From NCBI RefSeq assembly GCF_038396675.1, contig NC_088934.1, forward strand, positions 268,001 to 332,000: a DNA stretch of 64,000 bases. Direction: 5' to 3'. Position 1 is the stretch's first letter. Every line of letters starts with the position of its first letter. Source of the DNA: Hydra vulgaris. Taxonomy: Eukaryota > Cnidaria > Hydrozoa > Anthoathecata > Hydridae. Positions 10,440-20,462 of the stretch are shown here, piece by piece. The position numbers were made by a program, and so were the translations under genes. The notes below the pieces were generated by a model. It saw nothing but the letters and a program-made list of their open reading frames with translations. It ran no database searches and was not told the origin of the DNA.

Positions 10440-12185
10440 ATTTTTATTAATAAAGTTTAAATAAAAAAAATAATAACGACAGGAGGAAGTAGAAGTCAGA
10501 AATCTTGTCATCAAGCCCCTAAAGTAAGCGTAAAAATTTTTTACAAATTTCTCATTAAATAAATTTACAAATACTCGTTATTTAAAACAAGTTAATACAT
10601 AATTACAACAAGAATATGACAAATTGCGAAAATTAAATAAATACATAGTAAGAAATGTTACAAGATTTTTTTTTTACTTAAAAATACAAAAATATGTTTG
10701 TGTCTGTTAATTCAAGTAAATACTGTTTAACTATATTTTTAAAACAATTTATTGAAGTTATACTTTTCATATTTTCATTAAGAACTATGTTCTACAGATG
10801 TGGCCCTCTATATGAAATCGAGTAATCATATGTTTTGAGAGTTGACTTAGGTAAATTAAAATTATGGATAGAGCACTTCGTTAATTATTTATGATTAATT
10901 TTCAGAAATCGGTTATTAAAGGATTTCGGAAACATATCATTTTGGTATTTAAACATGAATAACAAGTTTTGGAACACGTTTAACTCATAGACATTTAGAG
11001 CTTTAATTTCCCGGAGTAACGGCTTGGAGTGGGCGTATTTATGCACATTACATATAATTCTACTAGCTTGATCTTGCTCAATATATATAATTTTAAATGT
11101 TGAAGGGCAAGTACTTGTTTTAAATATATATAATTTTAAATTCTGATATATATAATTTTATTTTTATATAATATATACAATTTTATAATATATATTTATT
11201 TTTTTATTATTTATATATTTTTTATATATTTATTTTATATATTATATTATATATTATTTATATATTTATTATTTATATATCATTATTTATATATTTATAC
11301 AATATATATAACTTTAAATGCTGAAGGGCAAGTACGTAATATTACAATAGCTTATGTAGCTATGGATAAAAAATTAATATAAATCTAGTAAACATTTTCT
11401 AATTATTAGTTGTTTTGTTTTATGCATAATCCCTATAGTTTAAACATTTTGTTTTCAACTAGCGTAATATGATTTTTCCAATTAAAATGTTCATCAAATA
11501 TTATTCCTAAGATTTTAAGTGATGAAACTCTGTTTACTACATTGTTATTTGTTATTAGCTGAGAAAGTTGCAGAGGCAAGTCATCGGAGATTGGTGATGA
11601 AATAAAATGTATATAGTTTTACTGATATTCAAAGAGAGTTTGTTTGATTTAAATCAGTCATTAAGGTTTTCCAGCTTACGATTTACTGCAAAGAAAATTG
11701 TTTTTATATTAGAATAAGTATAAAAAAAAATTAGTGTCATCAACAAAAAGAACAAAATTAAGTATGTGCGAAGATGGGTTGATATCATTTACAGAAATAG
11801 TAAGGGTCCAAGGAAAAAGGCTTGAGGAACTTCACAACTTATTGTTTCTAACTTTGTATAAGTTGAATCATGAGATACTCCTTGTTTTCTATTTTAAGGT
11901 AACTTTGCACCCATTTTAAGTTGCTATTTATTACTCCATATGTTTCTAGTTTGTACAAGAAAATTTTATGACCAACAGTGTCAAACGCTTTTGACAAGTC
12001 GATGAACAAGTTGAGAGTATAACTTTTTTTAACAAACCCATTCAGAATTTGAGTGGCTAAATCAGTTACTGCATGATGTGTTGAATGCCCTTTTCAGAAA
12101 CCAAACTGTTTGCTGTATAAGAAACTTTAAAAAACAAGAAAGGATAGATATAGGTCCTTAGTTAGATGGTACAGAACTGTCGCCA
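10440..12185 (-). mobile_element. CR1-like LINE copy, 5'-truncated
   Basis: The 3' end lies near 10440-10530 (minus strand: GGGGCTTGATGACAAG, weak stem, CTTCTACTTCC). Upstream, in broken frames, come the C-terminal RYRGP-like motif (about 10800), LLREIKALNVYELN (about 11000), KFLGIIFDEHF-like RT thumb (about 11480), CEVPQ-type and [13 protein letters not shown] palm motifs (about 11830-12000), and an SKQFGF block (about 12100). An AT-rich expansion at 11085-11335 lies within it. Its 5' limit is the palindromic MITE starting near 12186, with a fragment of YRP-type sequence just before. Confidence 0.7.
11085..11335. repeat. AT expansion between duplicated LINE segments
   Basis: Copies of a roughly 30-bp LINE segment ending TGAAGGGCAAGTAC occur at about 11085-11115 and 11305-11333 in direct orientation. 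Between them is almost pure A/T sequence with TATATAATTT and TTATTTATATAT motifs. This looks like a local tandem duplication with growth of the AT stretch inside an old LINE. Confidence 0.55.
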
Positions 12186-12653
12186 TTTTTCTGCCCCAAA
12201 CGTGAGAGTAACAAGTTGATGAAATGTTTCTTGTACTATTTTCAACTAGATTTTATATTCATTGGTAAATTTTAAGTTTCATAGTATTATCTCTCAGCGT
12301 TCAAAAATTAAGACAATATAAAATTTGCAACCCCCTCAAATTGAGGGGGGTTTAAACTTTATATGGTCATGATTTTTGAACGCTAAAATATTTTACTATG
12401 AAATTTAAATTTTATTGATGAATATAAGTCTAATTGAAAATAGTACAAAAAATATTTTATCAACTTGTTGCTTTCATGTTTGGGGCTAAAGGTGGACAAA
12501 ATTTTGGGGCTTTTTTGTTCCCAAGCTCCAATCATCGCAATTTTTTGCTAAGCGTGCTTATTTGACATAATTATAGACATATAAATGTTTGGAGTTTGCT
12601 ACATGTCTGGAAGTTAGCTATCTCTAAGAACAAAAATGCTGGTGGCGCCCCTG
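12186..12653. mobile_element. palindromic MITE with hAT-like terminus
   Basis: A long imperfect palindrome spans about 12190-12490, centred near 12345 on CCCCCTCAAATTGAGGGGG. Paired features include ACAAGTTGAT with ATCAACTTGT, TTCAACTAGA with TCTAATTGAA, and GCGTTCAAAAAT with ATTTTTGAACGC. Beyond the right arm lies a tail to 12653 ending GGCGCCCCTG, the reverse of the CAGGGGCG end seen at 863. The left arm lacks this tail where it meets the LINE. No coding capacity is seen; hAT transposase in trans is the likely mover (inference). Confidence 0.65.
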
Positions 12654-13779
12654 ATAAGGAAGATAGTCTAAACATTAAAAAATTCAAATAATAGAAAAAA
12701 TATTTCTCAGGAAGTTGGGAATTATTATAATTAATTATGTAATAATTCAACTTATTTTGAATAATAGAAGCTTTATTAAAATTTCTTAAAACATTGAAAA
12801 GCTTTAAAAATTTTTAAAAACAAGATTACACCGTAAAAATTTGTTGATCATTTCATGATAGAGATTCTCAAGTTGTTAATGTGCTACGTAATTAGTTAAG
12901 TTTGCGCATTTAAAAGGCAACTTTCTTTCTTATGGAAAAAGATTTTACTTGCAAACTTGATTTTTCTTTAAATATAACGGGGCAAGAGCCGCAGATCAGA
13001 AAAAAAAATTATCGGAAACTTATTAAAAAACAAACAACCACCGTCCCCGTTTTTTTAAATTTTTTTATAGAAATTAATAGAAGTTATGAAGGATTGAACA
13101 TTTATTAACTCAAAACAAAGATTTTAATTAACTCAAAACAAAGATTTTAATATTTATCACTTTTTTTAAAAATTATTGAATTAAAGAGAAGTTTTCAAAA
13201 TGGTCGGTGTGGAATACACTTACCATGGTCTGTATTATACGAATCATGGTAAGTCCGTTGTTCCACATATTTAAGTCATCTCATGTTTTTTGAAACTTTT
13301 TATACTGATGGTAATTAATTAACTCATTTCAAGCAGGTGTTCCAAATATTATTTAGACTGGTAGTAATATTCAATCCTTTGAAAAAAGGCAAAACGGTTA
13401 AAATTTTTTAAAATTATTTATAATAAAAATGTTTTTTAAAGTTTTAAAATGTAAACAAGTGTATTTCTATACAAAAGTTTTTCTTTTTTTATTTAGTTAT
13501 TTTTCTACCGTTTACTCAAAAATATTGAACTAAGGATTAAGTATAGAAAAGGTCGGTTTGGAATACATTCTCAAGACCCGAATTTTACGGGTCATGACAG
13601 CTAGTTATGTAATAATTGCAGTTACTTTGCAACCAGGAAGTTTCATCAACTACATTAAAAAAATAATCATAAAAAGATTTCTTTAGAATTATTTAGTTCT
13701 GTTCATTTGTTTTTATAATTTTTTAAAACTTATTTTCATGTCGGCATTTAGAAATTGATTTAAGATTTTTGTTTAGTAA
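12654..13779. other. non-coding, short tandem duplications
   Basis: No gene is seen. A 22-bp unit containing AACTCAAAACAAAGATTTTA is tandemly duplicated at about 13108-13152. Two diverged copies of a longer unit occur about 355 bp apart, each with a TCGGTKTGGAATACA core (about 13203 and 13551) followed by a short inverted repeat (ACCATGG with CATGGTA; GACCCG with CGGGTC). They may be parts of an unclassified repeat. Confidence 0.5.
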
Positions 13780-14056
13780 ATTTTCTTGTTCCAAATGAGT
13801 AATAATTTTTTTCGGAAATGTTATTGGAAGGTGCAGTTTTTAGAATAGACTAGCATAGTCTCTTCCGAGTATTTGTTATGTTTAAATAATTGTTTGTGGT
13901 TGGCATAACGTTTTTGCCATTCGCCCTTGGTTAAGCCAATATATTGTATATCAGGTTTTTTTTGTGAAAAAACAATCTATTTGTAAATAATTAAGCATTT
14001 TCCATTCATAAGGCAGTCATTTTTTTGCTTGCAATTACAATTATCAGTCTATTTTT
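13780..14056 (-). pseudogene. GIY-YIG domain fragment (Penelope-like)
   Basis: On the minus strand a Cys-rich stretch CNCKQKNDCLMNGKC is followed by an in-frame stop and then DIQYIGLTKGEWQKRYANHK. This is the zinc-finger-like linker plus the YIG half of a GIY-YIG nuclease, as in the C-terminal part of Penelope-like retroelements. The reverse transcriptase is absent. It abuts the truncated 3' end of the LINE that starts at 14057. Confidence 0.65.
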
Positions 14057-15168
14057 CTTTAAGAAATTCGTTTTTATTAATTAATGCAAAATTGTGTGGA
14101 AGTTGGTTGATTGAAATTCCGTAGGACAATATGATTCCATAGGTGGGGTCCGCGAGAAGCAATGCAAAATTGATTAAATTTTGTGTGACAAAACGGCTCA
14201 TTTAAAAAATTTATGTTTCTCATATCGTATTTGTTGTTAGGTTTGAGTTCGAAAATATTATTAAAAGCGGAGGGGAACTATTTTATCCATAAATATACAA
14301 AACATAAAACTTTAAAAACATTGAGTTTAAATAAATTTAATAATCTCATTTCAGTAAAAATAGGTTTTGTTTGTGTAAAATGATCAGCATTTAATTATGC
14401 GGATCGCATGTTTTTGACGACGATAAAGAAGTTTTAACTTTTTACAGTACTTCCCCAAGCAGTGTTAGAATAATTTATGTAACGTTAGCAGTGTTAGAAT
14501 AATTTATGTATATAAAAAAGTAATAAAGTTGGCTTAAGCAATTTTTATTAAGGTAGTTACGAGCTTTAGATAGAATCCCAATGTTTTTTGAAATTTTAGT
14601 AGATACATTATTAATGTGTTGATTCCAGAAGATGTTTTCATCGAGATAAACGCCTAAGAATTTTGTAACGGAATCGTTTTCTGTTTCAATTTTGTCTATA
14701 TAAAGTTGCAACAAGTTTGTTGGTAAAAGTCGCTTTTTTGTATACGAATGGAATAGAGTCCATTTGGTTTTATTAATATTTAAAGTTAGCTTATTACATT
14801 TAAACCAATTTGATATATGTTTTAATTCCTTATTCATAGTGGTAAAGAGTTCATAAATATTACTGCTTCAGAGGAATAGATTGGTATCATCTGCATACAT
14901 GATACTTATAAGGTTAGAAGCTTTATTTAAGTCATTTATATACATCAAAAAAATTAGAGGTCCGAGGATTGAACCTTGAGGAACACTACATACTATATCA
15001 AGATAATTATTTTGATAACCGTCGTTACTAATTAAAAATCATTTTCTTTTTGTTAAGTAGCTTCCAAACCATTTTAAAGCAGTACCTTGAATTCCATTAT
15101 ATTTAAGTTTATGTAGTAAAATATAATGATTTACTGTGTCGAAAGCTTTTGATAGGTCAATGAAGATA
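14057..15168 (-). pseudogene. LINE D ORF2, 3' part (below the insertion)
   Basis: The minus strand from 15168 begins with IDLSKAF right at the insertion site, then continues CSVPQGSILGPLIFLMYIND, YADDTNLFL, a 120-codon open segment (14475-14837) with NINKTKWTLF and KFLGVYLDENIFW, and a C-terminal ASRGP motif near 14150. It is the downstream half of the RT whose upstream half lies at 18962-20454. The two were contiguous before the 3.78-kb transposon entered. Confidence 0.8.
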
Positions 15169-18100
15169 AGGGTGTCCCAAAAAAAAAAAAAGAAAAAGCT
15201 CTCTACTGATTCCCATTCTATGTGACCTAAATAAGTATTAAAAAAAATTTGACAGTTTTATTTTGACAGGAAGTGCTAGATGTAAAATCTGAGTTTTACT
15301 GTTTTAATGTTAAGCTAGCTTAACATTAATAGAAAACACATTTTAGAAAATTAAAACAAAACAATTAGATGCGTATAAATCATTTCCAATTGCTTTCTAC
15401 TATTTAACTTGATAGATTATATTTATAAATATGAAAATACAAAAAAAAATACATGAAAACTAATATTTATTAGCAAATTTAAGATTTTATTGCGGTGAAA
15501 CATTTCTCAAAAAATACAACTTTTTGAACAGTTCCCAAGCTCCTTTTTAGTCATAGTCTTAGTCAAGTTTTTTCTAGACTTTTTGACTACAAAAAGTACA
15601 TTTTGAAGGTGATCTTCATCTCTAGTAGCTGAAAGAAAATCTTTAATGAGCTTTATGTTTCTTTCTGCACCATCATTTACAACAGATATGTTTTTGATCC
15701 ATGCAATAAAATCTAGCAACTGAGGATGGTTAAAAACATCTATAGTATTAAGACTATTATTAAGCCATTCTTTTATACTTGCTCTTGATATTTTAAATGT
15801 TTGAAGAGAAGGTAGCTTTGCTCGGAAATCAACTCAGGTAGCTCTGTGGTCTCTCCAATTTGTACATTTGATGGTTTACAACGCTGAAATTCATTTGGCT
15901 CTTCAAACTCAATCAGAGCTAACAGCATTCTTAGGTTTGTTTCAGAAGGAACTTCTTTATCCCCAAAGGACAAAACACAGAGTTGCGGAGTTAAGTACCA
16001 CGTATGGCGTCCCATGCTGAGAAGCAAAGCATTTCCAATATTCTTACTAACTTTCTCTCAATGCATAGGCTGTCTGGATAGCTTTCAAATCATTGTAGGG
16101 AGCCAGAAACCCTAAAAAACTTTTTAAAAACCATGGAACATAGCAAATTGCAATGAACAAACTTGCATCCTTCAACTGCAGCACTTCTTTTTCTGTCAAG
16201 ATATTACTGATATTTTTAGTCATACAAAGAGTCAGGATGTAGATCGCATCTGCTAAAAACCTTGCCTCATGGCAGGCGCCAGGTTGATGGAACTTAAAAT
16301 CTTGTACTTCCACTCCAAGGAAGAAGGAGGCAAGCTTACAAACTATACCATAATCATTCCTTGAAAACACTATATCAGTAGTTGCATTAGTCAAAAACGT
16401 CTTAGCTTCCTCTGCAACAGTGCGAAGAACAGAGCCAATCTTCAGATCATCTCTTTGCCAGTCCAATTTGCATAAATTTTTCACTTCATTCACTTTCTCA
16501 CAGATTTCAGGCCACTTGTTCTTTAGCTTGACATAAAGAGCTCTTCTTGGACCTTTAGTTTTCTCACCAGTAAGGGCAGCCATATAGTGAGATACATGTA
16601 CTTCATATATATGTATCCTACACATTATCCACAAAATTGGTAATTTCATAATATCTGTAAGAATTTGGACTGCTCCATTTACTCCGCCTGTATTGCTTGC
16701 AGTTGTATCACAGCATATACCAATGATCTGCTCTGTACATCCGTAATATTCTAAAAGATTGTGCACTTGTTCTGCTTGGTCAACTCCCTTTGAAGAGGGA
16801 CATTGAACAACACCTAAAAGATGGTCTTCCATGGTATCTTCATCCGGGAAACTCACTGAGACTGCAAGTCGCTCAATTTTTTGGATAATGTTAAGCCCAG
16901 TAGTAATTTGTTCCAACAGTTTGGTATCAAAATGAAGAACAAGCCGTCGGCCTTTAAGATGATTAGATATTGAAATCCACTCCGAGTCTCCTTCAAGTCC
17001 TACATATTTGAACTTTTTTCTATGAAGTGTGCTTCTTGAAAGCGGTATATCATTAATTTCTATACCTCCAGCTTTAAAAAACTTCACTTAAAATTGCCAG
17101 ATGAGGTCGTACACCAACATTGAACCTTGTTGCTGGAACAGCAGTACATTCAATGAGCTTTTCAACATTCACTGCTAGATTTATCGTATCTCCAGAATTG
17201 TACCTAGGTATCATTTTATAATATTTTTCTACCTATTTATAATTATATACTTTTCAATAAAACAGCTTTAGCTTGTGAAAATTACAACTATGTTATTAAA
17301 ATAATACTATACCTGCGTTTCCGACCGTTACCCAGGAAATCATCTTCCTCGCTGATTTCACAGTCCTCGTTTGACTTTTCCTCCTCACTGCTGAATTGAA
17401 TCTCTTCTGTCATGGAGTCATGTGACAACAAAACATCATTGATATATTTTAAGTTTTTCTGTCTCTCTAATTCTTTCTCTCTCAACTTATCTAGCTTGTT
17501 CTTTCTCCTGTTTGCATCCAGTACTCTTCTACTGTAGTCTTCATCGACTTTTGTTTCCATATATCCTTTCCTATGTAACTTCTGGTCTTCATAAAAACTA
17601 AGAAATATTTAAATCTATTAAGCCATTTATAAATAAATTAATAATTGTTCTAGTTTTTCTTGGAAGATGACCAAACCATGTAAAGAGTTAAACGTAAATA
17701 TTTTAAAGGAAATAATATGCTATTACTTAAGTTACTTTTAATTGGAAAAAAAATCTCACTACTAAAAAGAGTGTTATTTAATGAACTTACTTTATATCTT
17801 CCAGCTTGGCATCATCTGTTCTCAATCTATCAGCAAGAATATCTTTTTTAAAATTCTTAGTCGAGATGCCAAAAAGCTGATAGGATTCTGTGAGAAAATC
17901 TTTCTCTAACTTTGATTGCTTATCAAGACTGCTGTTCCAGTTTCGAGAAGACAATTTAATCAATTTCTTGTATTTTAAATTAAGTTTAATGATTTTAGTC
18001 TTTATATTGTACCCACAAATCACAAATTTCTTGCCAAACCCAGCATTATCCCAAATTTTTTTAATCCTAGATACCAAGCAAGAACTATCAGGATCTGTAC

Positions 18101-18951
18101 AAACACCATTTTCACAAACAAGATCCTTGGATTTCGATTTCAATTTGCAACCAACATTAGTAGAAGTGGGTTTGTATTTAACTTGTGACTCGCGAAGGAT
18201 AAATTGATAGTATCTAAGAATATCACCATTTGATGGAAGCTGTCTCTGAGGTAACTCCCTCAGTGGGTACTTCAATAGGTAAATATACCTCAACCTTTCT
18301 GTATTTTTCCGTTTTTTTATTCTGTCCTATCATCTTCTTTTTTTTAGCTGTTCTACCCATTTTTATATGAATTTCGAAATAATCAGTTTTTTAACTAAAT
18401 TTATACTAAATGTTACACTTGCATCAAAAATCTATGAAGTCGTTATTCCCTATCGTATAATATTTTATCTAAGTTTACCATTACGGCTTTTATAACCGTT
18501 TACACGAGAATTTCTTCGTGCACAAATTAGAATTCCTTCGTGCACAAATAATTCCATTTAGAAATTTTTCCCTTCAAAAAAAATTTCTAAATGGAGTTAT
18601 TTGTGAACCAATCCATGGGGAATTATACGAACTAATGATATTGTCCAGAGGGAAAAATATCAATCTCTAACAATGTTCATAGGGAATGATCTTATTCTTT
18701 AATAATATCCTATGGGAATTATTTGTGTACTAATTATTACATCATATTAAAACATATTGAAATACTAGATAGCGCTGTTTTTTAGTAAATACACATAAGT
18801 GTACAAAACCGTAAAACTCAGAATTTACACCTATCACTTCTAGTCATTAAAAAATTAAAAAAAGATTTTGGTAGCTATTTAGGACCTATAGAATGAGGAT
18901 CAATTGAGAGCACATTGAAATTTTAAAAAAAGTGTGTTTTTGGGACACCCT
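15169..18951 (-). mobile_element. intron-bearing DNA transposon, unclassified, 10-bp TSD
   Basis: The ends are AGGGTGTCCCAA (15169) and its reverse complement (ending 18951). Similarity between the ends extends inward for roughly 135 bp, sharing CATTCTAT, CCTAAATA and TCTGAGTTTTAC. The 10 bases AATGAAGATA flank both sides (15159-15168 and 18952-18961). Removing the element and one repeat restores the LINE frame [10 protein letters not shown], which proves the insertion boundaries. It encodes one minus-strand protein in at least three exons (see 15507-18362). A 10-bp duplication excludes an ordinary hAT (8 bp) or Tc1/mariner (TA); Mutator-like elements duplicate 8-10 bp, but I do not recognise a Mutator transposase. 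Confidence 0.85.
15507..18362 (-). pseudogene. DDE-like transposase candidate with introns
   Basis: Exon 1 is about 18362-17791, likely start MGRTAKKKK, with a frame change near 18245 before RQLPSNGDILRYY and CVVS-like SCLVSRIKKIW. It ends DAKLEDIK with donor GTAAGT. Exon 2 is 17581-17313 (basic coiled-coil, then an acidic SSEEEKSNEDCEISEEDD stretch), with donor GTATAG. Exon 3 starts at 17203 in frame (RYNSGDTINLAVN). After a T-run slip near 17085 follow HFDTKLL, IERLAVSVS, ICCDTTASNTGGVNGA, a CRIH pair, FHQPGACHEARFLADAIY, HTWYLTPQL and NDGAERNIKLIKDFL. Frameshifts near 16053 and 15826 break it. A conserved Asp followed by CxxH is the layout of D2 in hAT/Mutator/P-type transposases (family knowledge); the catalytic assignment is inference. 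A relative lies at 39-40.7 kb. Confidence 0.7.
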
Positions 18952-18961
18952 AATGAAGATA

Positions 18962-20454
18962 CCTAACAAATACTGTGATTTTTCAAAAGATTTCGAGATT
19001 TTATGCACAAACTGGATTATTGCATGTTCTGTTGAGTTACCTTTTTTAAAGCCGAATTGTTTGTTATATAGTAAGTTATTTTTGTTGAAATGTTTGTAAA
19101 TTCTATTAGACATTATTCTTTCCAAAATTTTTGAAAATACCGAAAGAACAAAGATGGGACGATAGTTGCTAATACTTGATCAGTCAAACTTTTTAAAGAT
19201 AGGAGTAATTTTAGCAACTTTTACTTGGTCTGGGAATAATATATAATTAGTATATCGAGGCAGTCTATAATTACATTTCCATTAATTTCATCTGCTCCTG
19301 TTGCTTTGTTTTTTTTCAAATAATTCAGAGCTACATCAAATTCCTCAAAAGATAATTCAGAGGTTAACTCAACAGAACAAATGCAATTATCCATTGGTAC
19401 GAGGAAATCATTAAAGGAAGCCGTCGTATATGGAATCTTAGTTGATAGGGAAGGACCTTTCCCAATAAAAGATTTATTAAATTCATGGGATATGGCTCTT
19501 GGGTCATATAAACTTTTGTTATCAACTTTAATCATCTGCGGCAGAAAACCTAAGCATGATTTTTGTTTTCCAGTAATTTCTTTGATAATTTTCCATGTGC
19601 GTTTTAAGTCGTTTTTACATTTATTAACTAGTTCTGAATAGTAATTTCTTTTATGGCTTTTACGTATTTTTTCAATTAGATATTTTTATTTTTTATATAT
19701 TTTTTCGCTAACAGGTGTTTTTGTTTTTAGATATTTAATATATAACTTCTGTTTAATCTCTGACGATTTTTTTATCCCTTCGTAATCCAGGGACTTTTGG
19801 TTATTTTTATTATTTTTTCAACAATTGGAAAATTAATGTCGTAAACAGAAAACAATGTTTTATAAATTGTTTTGTAGATGTTATTTGCATTGTCATTAAA
19901 ATCAATATGATTCCAATGGAGTAAATATAGCTGATCTTTAAATAGTTCAAGATTTTTTTGTTTGAAAATATGTTTTTTTACGACTATTGGGGTGCTAATA
20001 TTTTTTCTAAATTTGAGTTTAAAATAAGGAATATAGGAAATGATCGGATATATCAACTTTTATCATACCTTTTTGAATATCTTTATTAAAAATGTTTGTT
20101 GTAATGATATTATCTATTAGGTAAGCCAAATTTATTGTTACCCTAGTAGGGCGATTAATTAAGAGTATAGATCCTATTTCAAAAATTGTGTCATAAAATT
20201 TTTTAACTTTATGGTCATCGTTATAAAGAAAACAATTCATATAAAAGTCCTCAATTACAAATCCTTTTTTTTTTCTGCGTCACTTGTTTTCACAATGCGA
20301 TGTAAAAACATGCTTAGGTTTTTGCTCGCGCCGTTAGGTGGTCGACAACAACAGCTTAGAATAATATTTTTTATTTTTTCAAGTAAAAGTTCAATTGTTT
20401 AATTTTCTTTATCGCTATCAGAGACGCTTAAATCGTTTCTCATTTAAAATCATT
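18962..20454 (-). pseudogene. LINE D ORF2, 5' part (APE endonuclease and RT start)
   Basis: From 20454 downwards: start region, then endonuclease pieces NRPTRVTINLAYLIDNIITTNIFN and KVDISDHF (20240-20019), a linker to SPWITKG (20056-19772), the pre-RT block with SELSFEEFDVALNYLKKNKATGADEI (19535-19221), and an RT start MERIMSNRIYKHFNKNNLLY with KQFGFKKGNSTEHAI (19125-18962). Frames are broken several times. The N-terminal endonuclease half is poorly preserved between 20240 and 20454. Confidence 0.75.
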
Positions 20455-20462
20455 CTATAAAG

